NCBI GenBank assembly: GCA_028697615.1
Contig: JAQVET010000043.1
Span: forward strand, 1 to 5,817
Length of the DNA: 5,817 nt
Reading direction: 5' to 3'
From: Minisyncoccota bacterium
Lineage (GTDB): Bacteria; Patescibacteriota; Minisyncoccia; Minisyncoccales; GCA-002788555
Part shown: piece by piece, positions 1-5,001 of the stretch
Layout of the letters: each line of letters starts with the position of its first letter
Numbering within the stretch: the stretch's first letter is position 1
The notes under the pieces: model-generated
Seen by the model: the letters and a program-made list of their open reading frames with translations, nothing else
What the model was told of the DNA's origin: nothing
Database searches by the model: none
Translations under genes and position numbers: made by a program

Positions 1-5
1 GAGGA

Positions 6-46
6 ATAAGAAAATGGGGGTTATATGAATTTCCCCCGTTCCTTAT
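6..46. repeat. Imperfect inverted repeat (hairpin) at the left edge
   Basis: Five Gs (16-20) face five Cs (33-37) across a 12-base loop. The stem extends outward through AAT/GTT (13-15 with 38-40, one G-T wobble) and, after a small 2x1 internal loop, through ATAAG (6-10) with CTTAT (42-46). This is about 13 pairs in total. No T-run follows directly, so it does not look like a standard intrinsic terminator. It may be the 3' end of an upstream transcript or part of a recombination site for the neighbouring recombinase; the sequence does not decide between these. Confidence 0.5.
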
Positions 47-94
47 CGTTAAATCTCCTATACGAAAGCAGCACTTTTGTTTAATCTTTTCTCC

Positions 95-144
95 CTGTTT
101 TTCCTGTTTTTTGTTCTTTTTCTCTGTTTTTTTCTCCCTTTGTT
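95..144 (+). other. A-free pyrimidine tract upstream of the recombinase
   Basis: Fifty consecutive bases contain no A and only five Gs, each within a TGT context. The tract reads as repeated runs of CTCCCTG, TTTTCCTG, TTTTTTG and CTCTG. The purine-poor strand runs directly into the recombinase promoter. Its T-runs could end transcription arriving from the left, or give a bent or easily melted stretch, but no function can be assigned. Confidence 0.5.
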
Positions 145-168
145 ATACACTATAAAAAAATGTATAAT
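140..168 (+). promoter_or_regulatory. Promoter of the recombinase gene, probably giving a leaderless mRNA
   Basis: A TTGTTA -35 box (140-145, 4 of 6 matches to consensus) is followed by a 17-base spacer and a perfect TATAAT -10 box (163-168). The recombinase ATG begins 7 bases after the -10 box, which is where transcription normally starts. No Shine-Dalgarno sequence lies between. A less perfect extended -10 (TGTTATACA, 141-149) overlaps the -35 box and could give a leader of about 20 bases instead. Confidence 0.65.
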
Positions 169-175
169 GTAAATT

Positions 176-778
176 ATGGATAATCAAAATAGTTTGGCAG
201 TTGTTAGAAGACGAGAAATTGTTAAAGCAGGGTATATTGTTGAGTATTTAACCCCAGAAGAAATTGAAAGGATGGTAGAAGTAGCAAAGGCAAAGAAGAA
301 AAATAGGGACAGGGATACTCTTTTTATCAGGTTTCTTTTTATTACAGGAGCAAGAGTGTCAGAGGCAATAGGAGTTGAAGTAAGAGATGTGAAAAAAGAA
401 GGTGGTGTTTGTTATGTGTTTATCAGACAAGGGAAAGGAAATAAGAAAAGGAAAACAGGAATTCCAGAGACATTTTATAATGAGATAATGGCTTATGCAT
501 ATAAAAAAGGACTACCCCCTGATAAAAAATTGTTCCCGTTTAATAGACAGAGGGGGTGGCAGATAATAAAGGGAGTGTCAAAAAAAGCAGGAATAGATAA
601 AAATGTTTATCCGCACTTATTAAGACACTCTGACGCAATATATCGGTTAAAGAAGACAGGAAATCCAAAAGCATTACAACATCATTTAGGGCATTCAACT
701 ATTACTATGACTATGAGGTATTTAGCAACATTGACAGAAGAAGAAGCAGTAAGAATAGAGGCAGGGGTGGAGTTTTGA
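176..778 (+). CDS. Short tyrosine recombinase/integrase (catalytic domain only)
   Basis: Site-specific recombinase of the tyrosine (phage integrase, XerC/D) family, which cuts and rejoins DNA through a 3'-phosphotyrosine intermediate. The catalytic set is visible: R60 in TGARVSEA, a lysine in the beta-hairpin GKGNKKR (K87 or K90), H147 and R150 in PHLLRH, H173 in HHLGHS, and nucleophile Y182 in MRYL. At 200 residues it is far shorter than XerC/D (about 300). It has only about 25 residues before the LTPEEI segment that opens the catalytic domain, so the usual N-terminal core-binding domain is missing. This resembles the size and layout of FimB/FimE-type invertases, though that is a size analogy and not a proven relationship. 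The start at 176 fits the promoter directly in front of it; there is no Shine-Dalgarno site. Substrate sites are unknown. Nearby candidates are the hairpin at the left edge and the copy of its own 3' end at 1326-1364. Confidence 0.92.
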   Translation: MDNQNSLAVVRRREIVKAGYIVEYLTPEEIERMVEVAKAKKKNRDRDTLFIRFLFITGARVSEAIGVEVRDVKKEGGVCYVFIRQGKGNKKRKTGIPETFYNEIMAYAYKKGLPPDKKLFPFNRQRGWQIIKGVSKKAGIDKNVYPHLLRHSDAIYRLKKTGNPKALQHHLGHSTITMTMRYLATLTEEEAVRIEAGVEF

Positions 779-789
779 AAGAGATAAAT

Positions 790-816
790 TTGACAAAAAT
801 ATTTGAAAATTATAAA
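790..816 (+). promoter_or_regulatory. Possible promoter of the toxin-antitoxin pair
   Basis: A perfect TTGACA (790-795) lies 12 bases after the recombinase stop. It is followed by TATAAA (811-816) after a short 15-base spacer, or by the weaker TAAATT (813-818) after 17 bases. Predicted transcription would start about 25-30 bases before the first toxin-antitoxin gene. The short spacer and high AT content keep confidence moderate. Confidence 0.4.
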
Positions 817-851
817 TTAAAAGTAGTAATAAAACGCAAAAAGAGGTAAAA

Positions 852-1031
852 ATGGAAAAAGTAAAAGAAGAAGAAAAAATTGATATAGTAATAAAGAAAT
901 TAGAAGAAATTGAAAATTATTTTAAGAAATTTATAAAGTTAATTCCTGAAGAAAGTTTAGGAGAATATGAGAATTCAAAAGAGATAAAAAAAGCATATAA
1001 TTCTGCAACAAAAATCTATCCCAAAATTTAA
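852..1031 (+). CDS. Small charged protein, probable antitoxin of a type II toxin-antitoxin pair
   Basis: A 59-residue protein, rich in Lys and Glu, begins MEKVKEEEKIDIVIKKLEEI and looks mostly helical. It has no signal peptide or membrane segment. A good ribosome site (AGAGG, 842-846) sits five bases before the ATG. Its stop overlaps the ATG of the RelE/ParE-like toxin by one base (TAATG), the usual antitoxin-first arrangement that couples translation of the two proteins. I do not recognise a named antitoxin family or a clear DNA-binding fold, so the role rests on position, size and coupling. If correct, it would bind and neutralise the toxin in the cytoplasm and might also repress the pair's promoter. 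It could instead be an unrelated small protein. Confidence 0.7.
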   Translation: MEKVKEEEKIDIVIKKLEEIENYFKKFIKLIPEESLGEYENSKEIKKAYNSATKIYPKI

Positions 1032-1288
1032 TGAAAATAGAAAAAACAAATGCCTTTATAAAAGAATATAACAAACTCCCATCAAAAGTTAAATCACTTT
1101 ATCAAAAGCAAGAAGAAATATTTATTTCAAATTGGTTAGACCCCCGTTTGCATACCAAAAGAATAAAAGAGATGCCTGGAGTTTATTCATTTCGTATTAC
1201 CAGAAGATATAGAGTTCTTTTTTATTTTTCGCAAGAGGTAGCAATATTTTTTGCAATAGGACATAGAAAAGAAATATATAAGGATTAA
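1031..1288 (+). CDS. RelE/ParE-family toxin
   Basis: An 85-residue protein with the family's typical length and order: an N-terminal helical part (AFIKEYNKLPSKVKSLYQKQ), then LHTKRIKEMPGVYSFRITRRYRVLF split over the central strands, and a C-terminal IGHRKEIY. The likely functional residues are R55, R59 and R61 in the central strands, and H78, R79 and Y83 near the end. These fit the RelE-type ribosome-dependent mRNA nuclease pattern, but ParE-like gyrase inhibitors share the fold, so the target cannot be settled from sequence. No Shine-Dalgarno site precedes the ATG. Translation probably depends on ribosomes finishing the upstream antitoxin gene, whose stop overlaps this start. The frame is intact, so the toxin is probably functional and held in check by its partner. 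Confidence 0.88.
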   Translation: MKIEKTNAFIKEYNKLPSKVKSLYQKQEEIFISNWLDPRLHTKRIKEMPGVYSFRITRRYRVLFYFSQEVAIFFAIGHRKEIYKD

Positions 1289-1325
1289 TAACTTATAGAC
1301 AAAATATAAAAAGACAAATCTTTGA

Positions 1326-1364
1326 GAAGAGGCAGTGAGAATAGAAGCAGAAGTAGAGTTTTGA
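1326..1364 (+). pseudogene. Relic of a recombinase C-terminal end
   Basis: These 39 bases read EEAVRIEAEVEF plus TGA, matching the last 12 residues and stop of the recombinase (EEAVRIEAGVEF, 740-778) with one substitution. At DNA level 33 of 39 bases agree. Four of the six differences are synonymous third-position changes; the other two fall in the single changed codon (GAA for GGG). An in-frame TGA stands directly before the match, and no catalytic motif is left. The pattern suggests the tail of a second, diverged recombinase gene rather than a fresh copy. It lies 37 bases after the toxin stop, so the toxin-antitoxin pair sits between two recombinase tails. Confidence 0.75.
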
Positions 1365-1451
1365 GGAAATAAAGCAAAAAAGTAAAATATAAAAAAATAA
1401 ATAGATATTTTGTAAAAAGATATTCTTTTTGGGAAAAAATTTTAACTTTTT

Positions 1452-1461
1452 GTTATATAAT
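1452..1461 (+). promoter_or_regulatory. -10-like element ahead of the restriction-modification operon
   Basis: The sequence TGTTATATAAT contains both a TGn-extended -10 (TATATA, 1454-1459) and a perfect TATAAT (1456-1461). No convincing -35 box lies at the right distance. A transcript starting near 1468 would cover the possible small peptide, hsdM and hsdS. It is the best candidate promoter in the 1365-1611 gap, which is otherwise A/T-rich. Confidence 0.45.
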
Positions 1462-1477
1462 GGTTAGTAAAAGAAAT

Positions 1478-1585
1478 ATGTTCCCAATGAAAAAAGTAAA
1501 AATTTCCGTTCTTTTTGTAGGAGGGGTACTACCAGCACTTTTTGTATATTTAAGAATGAAAAAGTGTAGAGAAATTAAAAACTAA
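1478..1585 (+). CDS. Possible small membrane peptide upstream of hsdM
   Basis: A 35-residue frame begins MFPMKKVK, continues through a hydrophobic stretch of 17 residues (ISVLFVGGVLPALFVYL) and ends with a basic tail (RMKKCREIKN). This is the layout of a single membrane-spanning peptide with positive flanks. The second ATG (1487) is an equally possible start, giving 32 residues. No good ribosome site is seen, but the element at 1452-1461 would start transcription only about 10-20 bases before it. It ends 26 bases before hsdM. It could be a real leader or membrane peptide, or a chance frame. I do not recognise it. Confidence 0.3.
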   Translation: MFPMKKVKISVLFVGGVLPALFVYLRMKKCREIKN

Positions 1586-1611
1586 ATTTTTTAAAAGACA
1601 AAAAGGATGTA

Positions 1612-3552
1612 ATGCCAAACGAAATAATTTGCTACATTCGTGGTAATAAAATCATTGAGACACCCGAAGAAAAAGTTAGACAGGAGTATGTTCGCCGTCT
1701 TGTTGAAGAATATGGTTATCCCAAAGAAATTATTGATGTTGAAGTACCTATCCAACTTGGTAGGGACAAAACCAAAAAAGCCGATATTGTTGTTTATAGA
1801 ACAAAAAAAGACCGTGAAAAAAGAGAAAATCATTACATTATTATTGAGTGCAAAGAGCCAAAGATTAAATTTCCTGATGGCGAAGAACAACTTAAAAGTT
1901 ATGTCAACGCTACTACTGCCCAAATTGCTGTTTGGACAAACGGCATAGAATTTAAATACTGGAAACGGCTTAAAGAACCAGACCGTTATGAAGAAAAGGG
2001 ATATTTGCCAAAATATGGGAAGGAGTATGGCGACAAAAAAATACTCAAAAAAGACCTTCGCCCAGTAAGTAATTTACAAGCAAAGTTTAACCGAATACAT
2101 AATGACATTTACGCTAATTATAAAGCGGGGAATAAAACAAAAGTTTTTTACCAAGTAATTTACCTTTTATTTGCTAAAATCCAAGATGAAAAAAGCGATA
2201 ACCCCGAGTGTGAGTTTATTATTTATGACCGAGAATGGGATGAAATAAGAGATAAGGGAACAAGTAAAACATTCGAGAAAAGAATTTTTAATTTGTTTGA
2301 GCAAGCAAAAAGCCGTCCAGAATTTAATGACATTTTTGATGGCACAGAAAAAATAGAAATACCTATTAGACAAATTGCCAATTTTGTTAGTGAATTTGAA
2401 AATATATCCATTTTAAATACAGACGCCAAAGGCGAGGCATTTCAAGCATTTATTAGTGGTCAGTTTAGGGGGGACGCTGGACAATTCTTTACTCCTGACC
2501 CAATTAAAAACCTCATCGTAGAAATGTTAGAGCCAAAACCAGATGAAGTTATATTAGACCCCGCCTGCGGTTCATCTGGTTTTTTGGTTTTTGCAATTAA
2601 CCATTACCGAGATTTTATTAAAAAACAAAAGGGCTGGGTTGATGAAAAAGGCAACCCGCTTAACGATATTGATTTAACGCCAGACCAAAGAGAAATTTTG
2701 AGAGGGAAAATTAAAGAATATGCCAACACTCATATTAAAGGAATTGATTTTGATAACGACCTTACAAAGGTTGCCAAAATGTATATGGTGATGGTTGATG
2801 ATGGACATACTGGCATTTGGACTTCTAATTCCCTTATTTCGTTTAATGAGTTGGTGAAAAATACAAGAGGCACAATTACTCCAGAAAGCGCCGACATCAT
2901 AATGACCAATCCGCCATTTGGCTCAAAAGGAAAAGTGCAAGACCGAAATATCTTATCTGAATATGATTTTGGTTTTGCGTGGAAAAAAGATAAAAAGACA
3001 GGCGAGTTTCAAAAAGAAAAACTTTTGGCGGGCAAAAAAGGTGGCGGACAAGTGCCCGATATTTTATTTATTGAGCGTTGCCTTTCTTTACTTAAAAAAG
3101 GCGGACGTATGGGTATAGTTTTGCCCGACGGTGATTTAACTAATGAGAATACCGAATTTGTAAGAGCATGGATCAAAAATAAAGCCCAGATTGTAGCGGT
3201 AATCAGTTTGCCGCAGGAAACATTTGTGCCATTTGGAGCTGGTGTGAAATCAAGTGTTCTTTTTCTGAAAAAACCAAAAGGGAAACTGCCAGAACGCTAC
3301 CCGATTTTCTTCGCTAATTTGCAAAAGATTGGCTACGACATCAGAGGTAGAAGAACTTATAAGAGAAATGAAAGGGGTGAAGTGATAGATGACGAGGGAC
3401 AACCAATTGAATATCTAACTGACCGCAAGGGCAACAAAACCAAACAAGACCCAATACTTATTGAATTAAAAGGAGCTTTGGATACTGATATCCCAGAGGT
3501 TTTGGCAGAATGGACAAAGTTCAAAAAAGAATTTAAGAGCTATCTATGGTAA
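1612..3552 (+). CDS. hsdM: Type I-like N6-adenine DNA methyltransferase fused to an HsdR-type N-terminal nuclease domain
   Basis: A 646-residue protein with two parts. Residues about 15-125 resemble the HsdR N-terminal domain: a PD-(D/E)xK nuclease pattern with D58 (KKADIVVY), E79-x-K81 (IIIECK) and the accompanying QxxxY (Q93-Y97). Residues about 155-620 are an N6-adenine methylase of the HsdM family: GQFFTP (290-295), the S-adenosylmethionine loop DPACGSSGF (316-324), GIDFD (377-381) and the catalytic NPPF (433-436). The methylase transfers a methyl group to adenine at sites chosen by HsdS. The start is backed by AAGGA (1603-1607), four bases before the ATG. The stop overlaps the start of hsdS. 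All visible motifs are intact, so both activities are plausible. Nuclease plus methylase in one chain with a separate specificity subunit is the Type IIB (BcgI-like) layout. A modification-only enzyme with a helper domain, or an HsdR encoded elsewhere, remains possible. Confidence 0.92.
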   Translation: MPNEIICYIRGNKIIETPEEKVRQEYVRRLVEEYGYPKEIIDVEVPIQLGRDKTKKADIVVYRTKKDREKRENHYIIIECKEPKIKFPDGEEQLKSYVNATTAQIAVWTNGIEFKYWKRLKEPDRYEEKGYLPKYGKEYGDKKILKKDLRPVSNLQAKFNRIHNDIYANYKAGNKTKVFYQVIYLLFAKIQDEKSDNPECEFIIYDREWDEIRDKGTSKTFEKRIFNLFEQAKSRPEFNDIFDGTEKIEIPIRQIANFVSEFENISILNTDAKGEAFQAFISGQFRGDAGQFFTPDPIKNLIVEMLEPKPDEVILDPACGSSGFLVFAINHYRDFIKKQKGWVDEKGNPLNDIDLTPDQREILRGKIKEYANTHIKGIDFDNDLTKVAKMYMVMVDDGHTGIWTSNSLISFNELVKNTRGTITPESADIIMTNPPFGSKGKVQDRNILSEYDFGFAWKKDKKTGEFQKEKLLAGKKGGGQVPDILFIERCLSLLKKGGRMGIVLPDGDLTNENTEFVRAWIKNKAQIVAVISLPQETFVPFGAGVKSSVLFLKKPKGKLPERYPIFFANLQKIGYDIRGRRTYKRNERGEVIDDEGQPIEYLTDRKGNKTKQDPILIELKGALDTDIPEVLAEWTKFKKEFKSYLW

Positions 3553-4922
3553 AAACACAAATAAAAAATCAAAACATCTTTTGGCTTTGGAGTGACGAGA
3601 TTGATTTAGTCAAAAGAAGTGATGCTTATTACTGGCTTCCAAAATTTTTAGACATAGAAAATACTACCAAGACTGGGGTAAAACTTCAGGAGTTGTTGAT
3701 AAAAAATATAACTTACGGACATACGCCCTTGGGAGGCAAAAATACTTATACAAAAAAGGGTATTTTATTTATTCGTAGCGGACAACTCAATGATTTCTTT
3801 TTAGACCTTACCGATAATGTTTATATTTCCGAAAGCGTCCATAGATGTATGCAACGCTCAATGATTAAAAGTAGGGACGTTTTAGTGGCGACAGTTGGAG
3901 CAACAATCGGTGCGGTAGCCATAGTCCCAGAAATTGTACAAGAAGCCAACTGTAACCAAGCAGTTGGTATTTTAAGAGTAGATGAAAAAAGATTGAATCC
4001 TTACTATTTGGCAATTTATCTAACGTTGCCTTATGGAAAAGAGCAAATTTTACGACAAAGCAGTGGCGGAGCGAGAGATAACCTTGACCCTTTTGAATTA
4101 AAACAAATCAAAATTGTTTTGCCAAAAATTCAAGACCAGCAAAAAGTAGAGCAAATTGTCAAAGAGGCATTTCAACTTAAAAAAGAGGCGGAAAAAGAAC
4201 GCCAAGAAGCCGATTTAATTTTAGAAAATTCTATTAAAGAATTTTTTACAACCGATGAGCCAAAAGCATTTTGGAGATGGAATACTGATATAGAAATTGA
4301 TAAAACATTAGAGCCAAACTTTTGGAAAAAGACAATTAGCTCCAAAAAATACCCAACTATTGAATTTGGTGATATTTTTAATTACCAAAAAGGCACAGAG
4401 GTTGGCTCTGCTTTGTATCAGGATAGCGGCATACCCTTTTTAAGGGTTAGCGATTTGGGAGATTTAGAAATCCAGTTTGGCAATAGTTCAAAATACATAA
4501 ATGAAACCTTATTTAATGAATTAAAAAATGAATTTCAACCGCACAAAGGAGAATTACTTTTTTCTAAAGACGCAACTATTGGTTTGATGGCTAAAGTGGA
4601 AACAGAGGAAAAACAAATTATCAGTAGCGGTATTTTAAGATTGCAAATAAAAAATAAAGATTTTGACCCCGATTTTTTGATGGCATTCTTGACCAATAAG
4701 TTTATAAATCAGGAGTTTGTAAAAAATAGCACGGGTTCTGTAATTAAACATTTAAATACTCAAAAACTATCCAAAATAGAACTTCCTTTGATTGATAAAC
4801 AAATTCAAAAAGAAGTCGCCAATAAAATAAAATCATCTATATCAAAAAAACAGTTCAGTAGACAAAAACTTCAAGAAGCTAAAGATTTTGTCGAAACTTT
4901 GGTCAGAAAGAGCATAAAATAA
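3546..4922 (+). CDS. hsdS: Restriction-modification specificity subunit
   Basis: A 458-residue DNA-recognition subunit that would choose the target sequence for the methylase. It has two target-recognition domains, each followed by a helical region. Domain one (about 47-195) contains FIRSGQLND and DVLVATVGATIGAVAI and ends in IKIVLPKIQDQQKVEQIV. A helical, Lys/Glu-rich spacer (about 196-232) follows. Domain two (about 268-415) repeats the pattern with FLRVSDLGD, ELLFSKDATIGLMA and IELPLIDKQIQKEV, ending in a helix (about 416-455). The half-repeat structure is typical of HsdS and predicts a two-part (bipartite) target. The ATG overlaps the hsdM stop by seven bases (ATGGTAA), so the two are translated together. 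No extra hsdS fragments or inverted repeats are seen, so shuffling of specificity is not supported within this window. Confidence 0.9.
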   Translation: MVKTQIKNQNIFWLWSDEIDLVKRSDAYYWLPKFLDIENTTKTGVKLQELLIKNITYGHTPLGGKNTYTKKGILFIRSGQLNDFFLDLTDNVYISESVHRCMQRSMIKSRDVLVATVGATIGAVAIVPEIVQEANCNQAVGILRVDEKRLNPYYLAIYLTLPYGKEQILRQSSGGARDNLDPFELKQIKIVLPKIQDQQKVEQIVKEAFQLKKEAEKERQEADLILENSIKEFFTTDEPKAFWRWNTDIEIDKTLEPNFWKKTISSKKYPTIEFGDIFNYQKGTEVGSALYQDSGIPFLRVSDLGDLEIQFGNSSKYINETLFNELKNEFQPHKGELLFSKDATIGLMAKVETEEKQIISSGILRLQIKNKDFDPDFLMAFLTNKFINQEFVKNSTGSVIKHLNTQKLSKIELPLIDKQIQKEVANKIKSSISKKQFSRQKLQEAKDFVETLVRKSIK

Positions 4923-4945
4923 AAGCCCTTTTTGTTATACTGAAA

Positions 4946-5001
4946 TCACTCCAAGCCAATTGCTTTCCTTAAAACCAAAATTACATCTGCAATATCTATT
5001 T
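4946..5001 (-). pseudogene. Out-of-frame dockerin/EF-hand-like C-terminal tail of the beta-propeller gene
   Basis: On the minus strand, just past the propeller stop, the -1 frame reads DIADVILVLRKAIGLE and then TGA (4948-4946). One extra A in the GGGAAATAG stretch would replace the stop and give VGKIDIADVILVLRKAIGLE, continuing from FKGDDTIQ. The spacing matches a dockerin or EF-hand calcium loop: D at position 1, G at 6, I at 8, D at 9 and D at 12, followed by the VILVLR helix. Positions 3 and 5, usually Asn/Asp, are Ile and Val, so the loop is degenerate. The match straddling the stop strongly suggests a single-base deletion, real or a sequencing error. Confidence 0.72.

Noticed and set aside
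1591..1923. 110-residue open frame on the minus strand, opposite the start of hsdM
   Set aside because: It is Phe/Asn-rich as expected from the complement of a Lys/Glu/Ile-rich gene, matches no family I know, and overlaps clear HsdR-like nuclease motifs on the plus strand.
1640..3118. Other open frames inside hsdM (1640-1948 and 2918-3118 plus; 2167-2373 and 2223-2429 minus)
   Set aside because: All overlap the well-supported hsdM frame, have no recognisable motifs, and are shadows of its base composition.
3546..4922. Phase-variable hsdS shuffled by the nearby recombinase
   Set aside because: Only one hsdS is present, with no silent partial copies or inverted repeats in the window.
4919..4945. 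Bidirectional terminator between hsdS and the propeller gene
   Set aside because: AAAAGCCCTTTTT can form only a few A-T pairs with a tiny loop, too weak to call a terminator hairpin.
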